62,243 bases of DNA from Nitratireductor sp. (GTDB lineage Bacteria; Pseudomonadota; Alphaproteobacteria; Rhizobiales; Rhizobiaceae), in the NCBI GenBank assembly GCA_020441665.1, contig JAGRLT010000089.1, positions 1 to 62,243 of the forward strand, read 5' to 3'. The notes beneath the pieces are model-generated. The model ran no database searches and was not told the DNA's origin. It worked only from the letters and a program-made list of their open reading frames with translations. Below, piece by piece: positions 45,601-54,140 of the stretch; position 1 is the stretch's first letter; every line of letters begins with the position of its first letter. Position numbers and translations under genes: made by a program.

Positions 45601-46073
45601 TGCGGCCCGTCCTTCCCGGCCTCACGCCGCACGACCGGCTCGTCACCGCGCCGCCGAGGCGCACCAGCGTGTGCGGCCTGGTCATCACCCGCCAGCGGCC
45701 GGGCACCGCTTCAGGCGTCATTTTCCTGACGCTCGAAGACGAGACCGGCGTTTGCAATGTCGTGGTCTGGCCCAAGGTCTATGAGCGCTTCCGCCGCACG
45801 GTGATGGGCGGGCGGCTATTACGCGTCACCGGCAGGCTGGAGCGCGAGGACATCGTCGTCCATCTGATCGCCGACCATATCGAGGATCTGTCCTGGCGCC
45901 TGTCGGAACTGGGCCACCCGATGGACGAGACCATCGCCATCACCCGGCCCCAGGCCGACGACGCACCGCGCACGCCGCGTTATCCGCCACGCGCGCCCAC
46001 CCGTTCCCCTGTTCGTGCCATGCATCCGCGCGAACAGGCAAAGCGGCTGTTTCCCAGCCGCGATTTTCATTGA
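42645..46073 (+). CDS. dnaE2: Error-prone DNA polymerase III alpha subunit
   Basis: 1142 residues. PHP domain at the N-terminus (YAELCVTTNFTFLTGASHPE, AIAITDRNSLAGVVRAY), then the C-family polymerase core with GRGSAANSILCWALGITDV, PPDIDVDFEHERREEIIQWI, and VRPGPIQGGMVKPYI...RQGKEKP. Further on are the HhH and OB-fold (VCGLVITRQRPGTASGVIFL) regions. It performs translesion synthesis with ImuA/ImuB. The start at 42645 (MKISLCGHEETK) was chosen by coupling to imuB. The C-terminal tail is basic, as in other DnaE2 proteins. Confidence 0.96.
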   Translation: MKISLCGHEETKTDKPPPASSAGYAELCVTTNFTFLTGASHPEELVLRAAGLKLDAIAITDRNSLAGVVRAYSALKTLRREAEEALRVRSTYRVDSCSRQQIGQALDLPLDLERPEALQLPKLPKLIVGARLVLRDCPVDWVALPTDRDAYHRLARLLTTGKRRAGKGECHLDLDDLARGCKGMILIALPQIGPQAGMAAALRPIQTLHRQYPGQVFTGAAPRYDGSDQAWFDQCARLAAGASAPMVAVGDVMMHQAARRQLADVLTCLREGITIDAIGTRALANGERRLKGVADMARLFRNHPMAVRRTLEIAARCCFDLSDLSYQYPDEIACGEAPQARLERLAWQGLKRRCPQGIPERYRALAEKELQLVGELNYAAYFLTVHDIVQKAKSQGILCQGRGSAANSILCWALGITDVRPDMIGMVFERFISRHRGEPPDIDVDFEHERREEIIQWIYQKYGRHRAGLCATVIHFRSRAAIREVGKVMGLSQDVTAALSGQIWGMSNGGAEPRRIRELGLDPAEPRLALTIRLIGEIIGFPRHLSQHVGGFVITRGRLDELCPIENAAMEERTVIEWDKDDIDALNILKVDVLSLGMLTCIRKAFDLLAHHEGERHTLDSIPQEDEPTYKMLQRADAVGVFQVESRAQMNFLPRMKPATFYDLVIEVAIVRPGPIQGGMVKPYIRRRQGKEKPEPFGPALEEVTYKTLGVPLFQEQAMRIAVVGAGYSAEEADRLRRSLASFRRMGTIGAHRERFVQGMLANGYDKEIAEQCFSQIEGFADYGFPESHAAAFAMLTYVSSWLKCHYPAIFACALLNSQPMGFYAPAQIVRDAREHGVEVRPICANHSAWDNLLERRSDGTLALRLGFRQIKGFREEDAGWLIAARGNGYPDPESLWLRAGIKPAVLERLAEADAFAGMGLGRRDALWQVRAIRSPAPLPLFSDPIDGEGLREPQVILPAMHLGEEVVEDYVSMRLTLRAHPMELLRPVLPGLTPHDRLVTAPPRRTSVCGLVITRQRPGTASGVIFLTLEDETGVCNVVVWPKVYERFRRTVMGGRLLRVTGRLEREDIVVHLIADHIEDLSWRLSELGHPMDETIAITRPQADDAPRTPRYPPRAPTRSPVRAMHPREQAKRLFPSRDFH

Positions 46074-46101
46074 GGGAGCGCTGAGGCTCGATCAGGCCCG
46101 C

Positions 46102-47478
46102 CTACCACTTGCCTTCCGGTGAACCGTCATAATGTTTGACGAGATCGGACCAGCAATCGATGTAATTGTCCTGCAGCGGCGCCTCCTTGGCGGCGAACTC
46201 CGTCAGGTGCTGGGGAAAGCGCGTCTCGAACATGAACGACATCGTATTGTCGAGCTTCTCGGCGCCGAGCTTCGAATTGCTGGCGCCCTCGAAAGCCTGC
46301 TTGTCCGGCCCGTGCGGCAGCATCATGTTGTGCAGGCTCATGCCGCCCGGCACGAAGCCCTCCGGCTTGGCATCGTAAATGCCGTAAATATTGCCCATCA
46401 GTTCCGACATGACGTTCTTATGGTACCAGGGCGGACGGAACGTGTCCTCCGCCACCATCCAGCGCTCGCGAAACAGCGCGAAATCGATATTGGCCGTGCC
46501 CGCCACGCCCGAGGGCGCCGTCAGCACGGTGAAGATCGACGGGTCGGGATGGTCGAACAGGATCGCGCCGACCGGGCAATAGGTCTTGAGATCGTATTTG
46601 ACCGGCGCGTAATTGCCGTGCCAGGCGACCACGTCGAGCGGCGATTGTGCGATGTCGGTCTCGTGGAACTGGCCGCACCACTTGATGGTGAGCCTGGAGG
46701 CAACCTCGCGGTCCTCGAAGGCGGCCACCGGCGTCTTGAAATCGCGCCGGTTCGCCATGCAGTTGGCGCCGATCGGCCCGCGCCCCGGCAGTTCGAACTT
46801 CTGGCCGTAATTCTCGCAGACAAAGCCGCGCGCCGGCCCCTCGATCAGCTCGACCCGGTAGACAAGGCCGCGCGGCAGGATGGCGATTTCCTGCGGCTCG
46901 AGATCGATGATGCCGAGCTCGGTATGGAAGCGGATGCGGCCCTCCTGCGGCACGACCAGCAATTCGCTGTCGGCGGAATAGAAATACTCGTCCACCATGC
47001 TCTCGGTAACGAGATAGATGTGCGAGGCCATGCCGACCTGAGTGTTGACGTCGCCCGCCGTCGTCATCGTCCGCATGCCGGTAAGCCAGGTCAGCGCCTC
47101 GCCGGAATGGGCGACCGGGTCCCAGCGGTACTGGCCGAGGCTGATGACGTCATCGGCAACATGCGGCGCCGATTTCCAGTAGGGCAGGGAAATCTTGCGG
47201 TAGCGCGCCGAATGCTTGACCGAGGGGCGGATGCGATAGCACCAGGTGCGCTCGTTCTGATGGCTCGGCGCGGTAAAGGCGGTGCCCGAAAGCTGCTCGG
47301 CATAAAGCCCGTAATTGCATTTCTGCGGACTGTTCATGCCCTGGGGCAGCGCGCCGGGCAGCGCCTCGGTCTCGAAATCATTGCCGAAGCCCGGCATGTA
47401 GCCGGCAACCGTCCCGGCGCTGTTGGTGTCCTGGGTGATCTTGCGTCCGCCCTCGACGATCGTGGCATGGGTGTTCAT
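46102..47478 (-). CDS. hmgA: Homogentisate 1,2-dioxygenase
   Basis: Opens the ring of homogentisate to maleylacetoacetate in tyrosine/phenylalanine breakdown. 458 residues with the family N-terminal motif [20 protein letters not shown], then [20 protein letters not shown] and the iron-site region [14 protein letters not shown]...[14 protein letters not shown]. The start at 47476-47478 overlaps the stop of the preceding small gene (ATGA). Genes for the next steps (maleylacetoacetate isomerase, fumarylacetoacetase) are not adjacent. Confidence 0.96.
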   Translation of the reverse strand: MNTHATIVEGGRKITQDTNSAGTVAGYMPGFGNDFETEALPGALPQGMNSPQKCNYGLYAEQLSGTAFTAPSHQNERTWCYRIRPSVKHSARYRKISLPYWKSAPHVADDVISLGQYRWDPVAHSGEALTWLTGMRTMTTAGDVNTQVGMASHIYLVTESMVDEYFYSADSELLVVPQEGRIRFHTELGIIDLEPQEIAILPRGLVYRVELIEGPARGFVCENYGQKFELPGRGPIGANCMANRRDFKTPVAAFEDREVASRLTIKWCGQFHETDIAQSPLDVVAWHGNYAPVKYDLKTYCPVGAILFDHPDPSIFTVLTAPSGVAGTANIDFALFRERWMVAEDTFRPPWYHKNVMSELMGNIYGIYDAKPEGFVPGGMSLHNMMLPHGPDKQAFEGASNSKLGAEKLDNTMSFMFETRFPQHLTEFAAKEAPLQDNYIDCWSDLVKHYDGSPEGKW

Positions 47479-47717
47479 CAGTGTGCTCCTTCGTTTGCGG
47501 CCGCGGCGGTGAGCGCCTCGCTCAGGACCGCGCGGTCGCCGATATGGTTTGCCAGCAGCAGGATCAGCCGCGCATTGAGCGCCTGGCTTTCCGCTTCGTC
47601 CAGCCCTTCATGGATGCCGATCAGTTCGGCGTAGAAACCGTCGGGATCGGCAATGTTCGGCCCAGTGTTAAGCTTTGTGTTAAGCCCGGTGTCGATCTTT
47701 GTGTTCAATCGGCTCAT
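47478..47717 (-). CDS. Small DUF2783-like protein of the homogentisate operon
   Basis: 79 residues. The conserved part is [20 protein letters not shown], then [16 protein letters not shown], a helical unit commonly found between an FAD hydroxylase and hmgA. The N-terminus has an odd repeat, [18 protein letters not shown]. Its role is unknown. It lies 3 nt from the FAD enzyme stop and overlaps hmgA. Confidence 0.75.
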   Translation of the reverse strand: MSRLNTKIDTGLNTKLNTGPNIADPDGFYAELIGIHEGLDEAESQALNARLILLLANHIGDRAVLSEALTAAAANEGAH

Positions 47718-47720
47718 CGC

Positions 47721-49343
47721 TTACTCCTTGCCGCAGGCCTTCATCAGCGCCGCTTCCACCGCTGCCGCGTCAAAGCTTTCCCAGCGCGCCGCCACATGCT
47801 GGTCCGGCCGGATCAGGTAGACGGCGCTTCGCGCCTCGCCCAGATAGCGCTCGCAAAGCGCGCCGGTCGCATCGTCGCCGGCCGACAGGGCCAGTCGGCG
47901 CGCTTCGACCCCATCGGCCACAACCGCTTCCGGGGCCTGCGCATCGATCGTCAGCAGCGTGAAACCACCGCCCAGCATCGCCAGCAGGAACTTCCCGCCC
48001 AGCGGCGCATCGGGGCAGGGGCTGCCGGGCCGGGTCCGCGCCGGGCCGCCCGCCAGCGCATCGGGCCCGTTGAGCGGCATGCCGTCATAGGTGCAGGGCA
48101 CCGAAAGCCGTCCCGAATTGATCAGCGGCCGGGCGAAGTCATACCGTTCGGCAAGGTCGAGCACCGCATTGCGGAAGGTGTGGCTCACCTTCGATTTCGG
48201 CGTGATGAAATCGGTCGAGCGCGTCGAGTTGAGAATGTTCTCGTCCGCGCCATGGACGCGCTCGGCATCATAGCTGTCGAGCAATCCCTCCGGCGCCTTG
48301 CCGTTGATGACGAGGCCGAGCTTCCAGCCGAGATTGTCGACATCCTGCATGCCGGAATTCGCCCCGCGCGCGCCGAAGGGCGAGACCTGATGGGCGGCAT
48401 CGCCGGCAAACAGAACCCGCCCGTGGCGGAACCGTTTCATCCGCCGGCACTGGAAGGTGTAGATCGACGTCCAGACGATCTCGTATTCGATGTCCTTGCC
48501 CAGCATCTGGTCGAGCCGGGCGCGGATATTCTCGGTCTTGAGTTCCTTTTCCCGGTCGATGTCCCAGCCGATCTGGAAGTCGATCCGCCACACCCCGTCC
48601 GGCTGCTTGTGCAGCAGGGTGGAGGCGCCGGACTTGAACGGCGGCTCGAACCAGAACCAACGTTCGGTCGGAAATTCCGCCTTCATCTTGATGTCGGCGA
48701 TCAGGAAATTGTCCTCGAAAACCCGGCCCTCGAAATCGAGCCCCAGCATCTGGCGCAGGGGCGAGCGCGCGCCGTCGCAGCCGATCAGCCAATCGGCCTC
48801 GAGCTTGTAATTGCCTTCGGGCGTCGCGACATCGAGGACGACATGGTCGTCGCGCAGCTCGACGCCGTCGACCCGGTTGCGGCCGCGAAGGTCGATCGGC
48901 GCGCCCTCGGCCTGCGCCTCGCGCACCCGGTCGACCAGAAACTTCTCGAAATAGGGCTGCTGAAGATTGATGAAGGCGGGATATTCGTGGCCCGCCTCCG
49001 GCAGCAGGTTGAATTCGAAGACCTTGCGGTCCTGATGGAACACCTTGCCGACATTCCACACGACGCCCTTTTCCAGCATCGCCTTGCCGCAGCCATAGCG
49101 GTCGGCGATCTCGAGCGCCCGCTTGGCAAAACAGATCGCCCGGCTGCCCTGGCCGACGCCCTCGTGATCGTCGAGCACGACCACCGGAATGCCCTGCAGG
49201 CCGAGATCGAGCGCCATGGCGATGCCGATCGGCCCGCCGCCCATCACCACAACGCGATGGCGCATAGCCGCTGCCGCGTCCTGGTCGGCGGAGCGCCGAT
49301 AGGGATAGAGCTTGAACGCCAGCGAGTAGCGGTCCTGAAACAT
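47721..49343 (-). CDS. FAD-dependent aromatic monooxygenase (MhpA/PheA-TfdB type)
   Basis: 540 residues: N-terminal FAD motif VVVMGGGPIGIAMALDLGLQ, the DG motif GCDGARSPLRQMLG, and FAD-ribityl motif VLFAGDAAHQVSPFGARGAN. A C-terminal thioredoxin-like domain follows. It probably hydroxylates an aromatic acid feeding homogentisate; the substrate is not known from sequence. The ATG at 49341-49343 (MFQDRYSLAF) fits the family start. It is divergent from a MarR regulator and forms an operon with the DUF2783-like gene and hmgA. Confidence 0.88.
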   Translation of the reverse strand: MFQDRYSLAFKLYPYRRSADQDAAAAMRHRVVVMGGGPIGIAMALDLGLQGIPVVVLDDHEGVGQGSRAICFAKRALEIADRYGCGKAMLEKGVVWNVGKVFHQDRKVFEFNLLPEAGHEYPAFINLQQPYFEKFLVDRVREAQAEGAPIDLRGRNRVDGVELRDDHVVLDVATPEGNYKLEADWLIGCDGARSPLRQMLGLDFEGRVFEDNFLIADIKMKAEFPTERWFWFEPPFKSGASTLLHKQPDGVWRIDFQIGWDIDREKELKTENIRARLDQMLGKDIEYEIVWTSIYTFQCRRMKRFRHGRVLFAGDAAHQVSPFGARGANSGMQDVDNLGWKLGLVINGKAPEGLLDSYDAERVHGADENILNSTRSTDFITPKSKVSHTFRNAVLDLAERYDFARPLINSGRLSVPCTYDGMPLNGPDALAGGPARTRPGSPCPDAPLGGKFLLAMLGGGFTLLTIDAQAPEAVVADGVEARRLALSAGDDATGALCERYLGEARSAVYLIRPDQHVAARWESFDAAAVEAALMKACGKE

Positions 49344-49408
49344 GGAGCGGGGCTTCCTGTCTGTCGCTGCCGGTTGTCCCGGCAATGCTTGTCCGATGCC
49401 GATCGAAT

Positions 49409-49445
49409 TTGTTACGCTAATGACAGTCCTTTTTGTAACTAACAA
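49409..49445. promoter_or_regulatory. Weak candidate operator for the MarR regulator
   Basis: Spaced inverted repeat TTGTTA-N25-TAACAA, with nested GTTAC (49411) and GTAAC (49435), in the divergent promoter region. The spacing is larger than usual for MarR sites, so this is tentative. Confidence 0.25.
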
Positions 49446-49460
49446 CCAGGCCGGTGCCTC

Positions 49461-49925
49461 ATGGAACTGACCCTTTCCCACTTTCTGCCCTACCGCCTCA
49501 ATCGCATTTCGGAAGCCGTCAGCAATGAGATGCGGGCGATCTACAAGCAGCGTCACGGGCTGAACCGGCCGGAATGGCGGGTACTGGCCGCGCTCGCGGA
49601 TCTCGAACGGTCGACGGCAACCGAAGTCGGCGCCCACAGCACCCAGCACAAGACCAAGGTCAGCCGCGCCGTCTTTGCGCTGGAGAAACGCCGCTGGCTG
49701 AAACGCCAGACCGATCCCCAGGACCGCCGATCGGAATATCTGACGCTCACCGATGCGGGCAGAAAAGCCTATCGCGAGCTTGCCGCCCCCTTGCTCGCGC
49801 GCGAGGAGCGTATCCTGGCGCGGCTTTCAGATCAGGACCGGAACGCCGTCGAACAGGCCCTGTCGGCGCTTGAGACAGCGCTCGACATCACGCCGGACGG
49901 CGCGCCACCCGATGCTCCGGCATGA
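49461..49925 (+). CDS. MarR-family transcriptional regulator
   Basis: 154 residues with the winged-helix MarR pattern: YRLNRISEAVSNEMRAIY, PEWRVLAALAD, TATEVGAHSTQHKTKVSRAV and the wing DPQDRRSEYLTLTDAGRKAY. It probably represses the divergent homogentisate operon until an aromatic acid binds. ATG at 49461. Confidence 0.9.
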   Translation: MELTLSHFLPYRLNRISEAVSNEMRAIYKQRHGLNRPEWRVLAALADLERSTATEVGAHSTQHKTKVSRAVFALEKRRWLKRQTDPQDRRSEYLTLTDAGRKAYRELAAPLLAREERILARLSDQDRNAVEQALSALETALDITPDGAPPDAPA

Positions 49926-49935
49926 TCGAAGGATG

Positions 49936-50445
49936 CTACCCGGCCCTGGCCAGCACATCGGGTTCGATGCCGAAGGGGTTCTCTGAAAACGAGGTCGAGG
50001 CCACCGAGCGAACCTGCGGCGGATATTCGGTGAAGGTGCCGATCACCTGTTCCCGGCCATTGGGCGCGACGCGGTAGCGGCCGACGGATTTGACCAGCCT
50101 GTACTTTCCGTCGCGATTCCTCAGCCGCAACTGGAAGCGGAAGCCGCTCTTGTTCGCAATGGTCTCGTCGATCAGTTGTCCGACGATCTTCGCGTCGTCG
50201 GGGTGGTAGCAACGGAGCACCGCCTGCTGGTCCACATGTCCCGACGTATACGCCATGCCGTGAATCTCGAAGATATCCCGGCTCCAGGCGAGCTGACCCG
50301 ATTCCAGATCGAGCAGCCAGATGCCATAAAGATCGAATTGGCTGAGCAGGCCCAGAAGTTCATCGGTGGAGAGATCGAAACCGGAAATATCCTGCGCGGT
50401 GCGCGCCCGCCCGAACTCCTGCACCGCCAGAGGCGTCTTTGGCAT
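49936..50445 (-). CDS. PAS-domain protein
   Basis: 169 residues. One PAS_3-type domain spans residues 35-145 (YGIWLLDLESGQLAWSRDIF, HPDDAKIVGQLIDE, RFQLRLRNRDGKYRLVKSVG). There is no kinase, GGDEF or HTH output domain, so it must act through a partner, possibly the LuxR-type regulator encoded just upstream on the same strand (46-bp gap). Confidence 0.8.
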   Translation of the reverse strand: MPKTPLAVQEFGRARTAQDISGFDLSTDELLGLLSQFDLYGIWLLDLESGQLAWSRDIFEIHGMAYTSGHVDQQAVLRCYHPDDAKIVGQLIDETIANKSGFRFQLRLRNRDGKYRLVKSVGRYRVAPNGREQVIGTFTEYPPQVRSVASTSFSENPFGIEPDVLARAG

Positions 50446-50491
50446 GCCCTGTTCCTCCGCTTAGCTCATCACGGTCGCCCCGTTTCCCACC

Positions 50492-51244
50492 TCAGGTGGT
50501 AATAAGTCCGAGTCGGATCGCTCTGGCAACCGTATGTGCCTTGTTGACCGTATTGAGCTTGAGGGATGCCGTTGAAAGATAGTGGTTTACCGTGTTCTCG
50601 GATATTTCGAGAATGCTGGCCACCTCGGCGCTCGTCTTGCCGGCGGCCGTCCATTGGATGCAGTCGCGCTCGCGCTCGGTGAGCATCTCCTTGGCCGAAC
50701 TGCTGCTGACCTCGTTGCGGATCAGATGTTCGAAGGCATGGCTCGTCAGATAGGAGAGCATCATCTTCTCGTTGTGATCGGGCGGCGGCCGGTCTCCGCT
50801 GAAGCCGAAGGCGCCTCGATTGCCATGCTTGTCCGAAACGCTGAAGTAGATGCCGCGAACATGGCCGAATTCACGGAAGAGTTCGATCACCACGTCCTTC
50901 TTGTCGTCGCTGCGATTGGCGTTGATCGTCTCGATGTCCCAGCAGATCGGCAGCACGCTCTGCCTGAGCGCCTGAACGATTGGGCTGTGGCAGATCAGGC
51001 TCATGGAATCATAGGCGCGGATCAGTTCCGGGTCCCAGTTCGTCACGATCGCCAGATCCGCGATCCGCTCGTCGCCGAGCGCGGGCAGGCGCATCGCAAT
51101 GAACGCCTTGTATCCGAACTCGGTGGTGATCTTCTTGATGACGCGAAACAGGTCGTAGCCCGTCGTTGCATCCTCAATCATCTCGAGGAACCGGTCTCCA
51201 TGAAAGGAGGGGTCCGGCTCAAGTCTTGGATTAGCTGCCATCAT
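50492..51244 (-). CDS. LuxR-family regulator with autoinducer-binding domain (VjbR-like)
   Basis: 250 residues. N-terminal autoinducer-binding-type domain (residues 20-165) and C-terminal LuxR HTH (LTERERDCIQWTAAGKTSAE...ENTVNHYLSTASLKLNTVNK). In the ligand pocket the usual Asp-Pro pair is replaced (ICHSPIVQA), while a Trp (CWDIET) remains. That is like quorum-sensing solos such as Brucella VjbR. No luxI gene is in the window. ATG at 51242-51244. Confidence 0.86.
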   Translation of the reverse strand: MMAANPRLEPDPSFHGDRFLEMIEDATTGYDLFRVIKKITTEFGYKAFIAMRLPALGDERIADLAIVTNWDPELIRAYDSMSLICHSPIVQALRQSVLPICWDIETINANRSDDKKDVVIELFREFGHVRGIYFSVSDKHGNRGAFGFSGDRPPPDHNEKMMLSYLTSHAFEHLIRNEVSSSSAKEMLTERERDCIQWTAAGKTSAEVASILEISENTVNHYLSTASLKLNTVNKAHTVARAIRLGLITT

Positions 51245-51615
51245 AATGCGCGCCCCACTTCACAATCACGCATGGTGGTATTCTAACCGAACTGGCTGAA
51301 AATCGGTATCCCCGCGCCGTATCGGGAGGGTCTTCTGCTCTGGCTTTCAACTTCCACCCTTGCCTTCTCGAATTCACTGACAAGTAACGTCAATTTCATG
51401 ATGGCCCTCGCTCGGCGGAAGAAAGACAGCCGCCGCGCGAAAGCCCGGAAACGGTTTGTTCTCGCTCTCCCCTGGATGAGGCGGGCGAAAACAAGCCCCT
51501 TGCGAAGCGTTCGTAGCGAATCACTCAAAGGTCGGATGAGTGAGGTCACGCAATATGGTTGCGGGTCGAAGACACCGCCTATGGGTCGCTGCCGGGCCCC
51601 GTCAAACCGGTCTTG

Positions 51616-51663
51616 AATAAGGGGGTGCCCACAAAGGCAGGGGGAAATAGGCACCCCCTTATT
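51616..51663. terminator. Long hairpin, 14-bp perfect stem
   Basis: AATAAGGGGGTGCC (51616-51629) pairs perfectly with 51650-51663 around a 20-nt loop. The ends are A/T-rich on both strands, so it could terminate transcription in either direction, most likely that of the minus-strand gene at 51775-52131. Confidence 0.55.
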
Positions 51664-51702
51664 ATCCGGATGGCAAGCCACCCTGGAGCCGGTTGGCCGG
51701 TT

Positions 51703-51766
51703 GAGGACTGCTTCGGAAAATTCGCCATCTTGGCAGGGGGTGGCAACATCCTCCGGAGCAGTCCTC
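51703..51766. ncRNA. Structured element with possible pseudoknot
   Basis: GAGGACTGCTTCGGA (51703-51717) pairs with 51752-51766 at 15 positions, one as a wobble. The 34-nt loop contains GGGTGGC (51737-51743), which can pair with GCCACCC (51678-51684) upstream. It lies 8 bases beyond the stop of the minus-strand gene, so it would be its 3' UTR. No known RNA family was recognised. Confidence 0.35.
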
Positions 51767-51774
51767 TGGCGGAC

Positions 51775-52131
51775 CTAGGAAAACTGAACGACGTCGACCA
51801 CGGTGACCTGCCCACCGGAGCCGCCTTCGAGGCGATCGACGATTGAGCGTTTCAACCAGTCGATCCGTTTGGTCATGCCCGAGGGAGAGCCGCCCTCGAA
51901 CTGGATTCGCAGTTGAACGGTGCAGCCATTTCTGCAGCGCTCGGCAAACAGGCGGGCGGCACTGTCGGCCAGCCGGTTCACGTCCGAGGCGCGCCATTTG
52001 AAGCCCGGACCGATATCGATGTTGATCGGATCGGCGGCGGCCTGCATGGCGGAACCCTGCCAGGCCAGCGCGGCGGCGAGCGCGGCGGCGGCGGCTTTGC
52101 GGGTAATCAGGCCTTTGAAGCGATTGATCAT
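51775..52131 (-). CDS. Small secreted protein, unknown
   Basis: 118 residues with a Sec signal (AAAAALAAALAWQGSAMQAAA-DP). The mature domain of about 85 residues has a Cys pair (ERCRNGCTVQLRIQFEGG) and ends VTVVDVVQFS. Family not recognised. ATG at 52129-52131. Followed by the structured region. Confidence 0.65.
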   Translation of the reverse strand: MINRFKGLITRKAAAAALAAALAWQGSAMQAAADPINIDIGPGFKWRASDVNRLADSAARLFAERCRNGCTVQLRIQFEGGSPSGMTKRIDWLKRSIVDRLEGGSGGQVTVVDVVQFS

Positions 52132-52512
52132 TCCGTGCCTCCGTATCCCACCTTGTGTCCCATGCCTCTCTGTCGTTGTGCCGGTTATCGCGTCAATTTC
52201 TGGATGAAGTCTGCAACGCCCGGCGCCAGATCAGCATCCCGAAGCTTGTCCCCTGAAATATCGGAAATCGGGTTTGCGAACGGTTAACCATGTCGCCGGA
52301 ACTCGCGGCGTCGCGGACCGGCGGCTGGCAGCCGCAGCCCGCCGGCCGCCGGATCAGGGTAAACGGAGGCTGAACGGCCTCTGCCAGAATTCGTACCAAA
52401 GATCTTGCTTGGCTGCTTTGCGGGGCAGGGATGAAGGTTTCCATAAAGCCGCCGGGTTACGCACGTTGCCAGCAGATTGCTGCGATTTTGAAGCCATGCC
52501 AGGGAGACCCTG
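52132..52512. other. Intergenic region, nothing recognised
   Basis: 381 bases with the upstream region of the secreted-protein gene. GC-rich frames on both strands have no protein-like composition. Confidence 0.45.
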
Positions 52513-52671
52513 ATGACGCCCCTTCTGATCAACATCAGCCGGCTTTGCGAAGCCGGTTTCGTCGCCGCCATACTGGTCTTTGCCGGCGTGGTGGCGCTTT
52601 CGACCGCCGCCGAGGCGCCGACCGTCTCTCCCGAGAACCGGGCGGCCCACAGCGCCGGCGAAGGCATGTGA
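52513..52671 (+). CDS. Small membrane peptide, unknown
   Basis: 52 residues starting MTPLLINISRLCEAGFVAAI. One hydrophobic segment is followed by a polar tail ending AAHSAGEGM. The ribosome-site-like AGGGAGA precedes the ATG. Too short for family assignment; accepted because start signal and membrane pattern agree. Confidence 0.4.
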   Translation: MTPLLINISRLCEAGFVAAILVFAGVVALSTAAEAPTVSPENRAAHSAGEGM

Positions 52672-52922
52672 GGGCGCGCCGCAGGCCCGGTCTTGCGTCG
52701 CCGCAATGTCCTTTCGGCGGGGTTTGTCGCCGCCTGGCGGTCCATCGGCCTCGATGGCGGTTCACCGGCGGCAAAGCGTCGCCGCCGCTTTCCCAATTCC
52801 TTCTTGCAAAACCGCAGCCGCGCTGACAGACAGGCGGCATGATCTGCCGTTTGAATGGCGCTCCCGGCCCTGGTGACAATGCCGGATCGCCCGCGCGGCA
52901 CAGAGCCAGGAAGGACCGGCAG

Positions 52923-54056
52923 GTGGCTATCAGCAAAGAGGCGGTGCTCGAACGCCTGGCCAGGATCGCGGCGCCGGGCGGCAAGGGCGATATCGTCGCC
53001 GCCGGCATGATCGACGGCGTTCACACGACCGCCGATACGGTGATTTTCTCGATCCGCGTCCCCGCCGAGCTTGCCCGCAAGCTGGAGCCGTTGCGCGCCG
53101 CCGCCGAACAGGCCGTGGCATCGCTTGAGGGCGTCGGCAAGGTTACCGCGATCCTGACCGCCGAGCGCAAATCCGGCGCCGCGCCGCCGCCTTCCGCCGC
53201 TGCGGGGCAGGGTAGGGCGTCAGATCCCCAGGCTGGCGGCAAGCCGGCAACCAAAGCCGGTGTCAGCGGTGTCAGACAGATCATCGCCGTTGCCTCGGGC
53301 AAGGGTGGCGTCGGCAAGTCGACGACATCGGTCAATCTGGCGCTGGCGCTCGCTGGCCATGGCAAGCGCGTTGGCATCCTCGATGCCGACATTTACGGGC
53401 CCTCCATGCCGCGCATGCTGGGCATTTCCGGCAAGCCGACCGCCGATGGTCGCATCCTGACGCCGATGGAGGGCTATGGCCTGCAGGTCATGTCGATCGG
53501 CTTTCTGGTCGAGGAAGACACGCCGATGATCTGGCGCGGGCCGATGGTGATTTCGGCGCTCACCCAGATGCTGCGCGAAGTCGCCTGGGACGATCTCGAC
53601 ATTCTGGTTGTCGACATGCCGCCCGGCACCGGCGACGCGCAACTCACCATGGCGCAGAACGTGCCGCTTGCCGGTGCCGTCATCGTCTCGACGCCGCAGG
53701 ACATTGCGCTCATCGATGCGCGCAAGGGCATCAACATGTTCAAGCGCGTCGATGTGCCGATCCTCGGCCTGATCGAGAACATGTCGACCTTCATCTGCCC
53801 CAAATGCGGCGAGCGGTCGGATATTTTCGGCCATGGCGGCGCGCGCGAGGAGGCGAAACGGATCGGCGCGGACTTCCTGGGCGAAGTGCCGCTGCACATC
53901 GATATCCGCAGCCATTCCGATGGCGGAACACCCGTCGTGGTGTCGCAGCCCGATGGGCCTCATGCCGCGATCTACCGGGAGATCGCCGGCCGGGTTCTCG
54001 CCCGCCTGGAGGAAGAAGCGGGCGAGGGGGCCGGCGTCGAAATCGTGTTCGAGTGA
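52923..54056 (+). CDS. Iron-sulfur cluster carrier ATPase, Mrp/ApbC family
   Basis: P-loop protein that carries Fe-S clusters to target enzymes in the cytosol. 377 residues: N-terminal MIP18/DUF59-like domain (KEAVLERLARIAAPGGKGDI), a Pro/Ala linker, then the Mrp domain with deviant Walker A GKGGVGKSTTS, GILDADIYGPSMPRM, VDMPPGTGDAQLT and the cluster-binding CPKCG. The start is GTG at 52923, with AGGAAGG about 10 nt before; the upstream ATG at 52839 would add 28 atypical residues. Confidence 0.93.
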   Translation: MAISKEAVLERLARIAAPGGKGDIVAAGMIDGVHTTADTVIFSIRVPAELARKLEPLRAAAEQAVASLEGVGKVTAILTAERKSGAAPPPSAAAGQGRASDPQAGGKPATKAGVSGVRQIIAVASGKGGVGKSTTSVNLALALAGHGKRVGILDADIYGPSMPRMLGISGKPTADGRILTPMEGYGLQVMSIGFLVEEDTPMIWRGPMVISALTQMLREVAWDDLDILVVDMPPGTGDAQLTMAQNVPLAGAVIVSTPQDIALIDARKGINMFKRVDVPILGLIENMSTFICPKCGERSDIFGHGGAREEAKRIGADFLGEVPLHIDIRSHSDGGTPVVVSQPDGPHAAIYREIAGRVLARLEEEAGEGAGVEIVFE

Positions 54057-54140
54057 CGCGGTTCCACCGATTTGCCAACCGGCCCAGCCCGCTGGATCGA
54101 CCCGTTGGACCGGCCTGCCGGAGCCGCCCGTTGAATCGGC

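Larger units (their letters stand above)
51245..51774. other. Intergenic region with strong RNA-like structure
   Basis: 530 bases without a credible gene. The right half has two long inverted repeats (51616-51663 and 51703-51766), and a third short pair could cross the second one. Confidence 0.5.

Noticed and set aside
51283-51681. 132-codon minus-strand frame in the intergenic region
   Set aside because: Arg-rich composition with no domain, no ribosome site, and overlap with the long hairpin at 51616-51663; likely chance.
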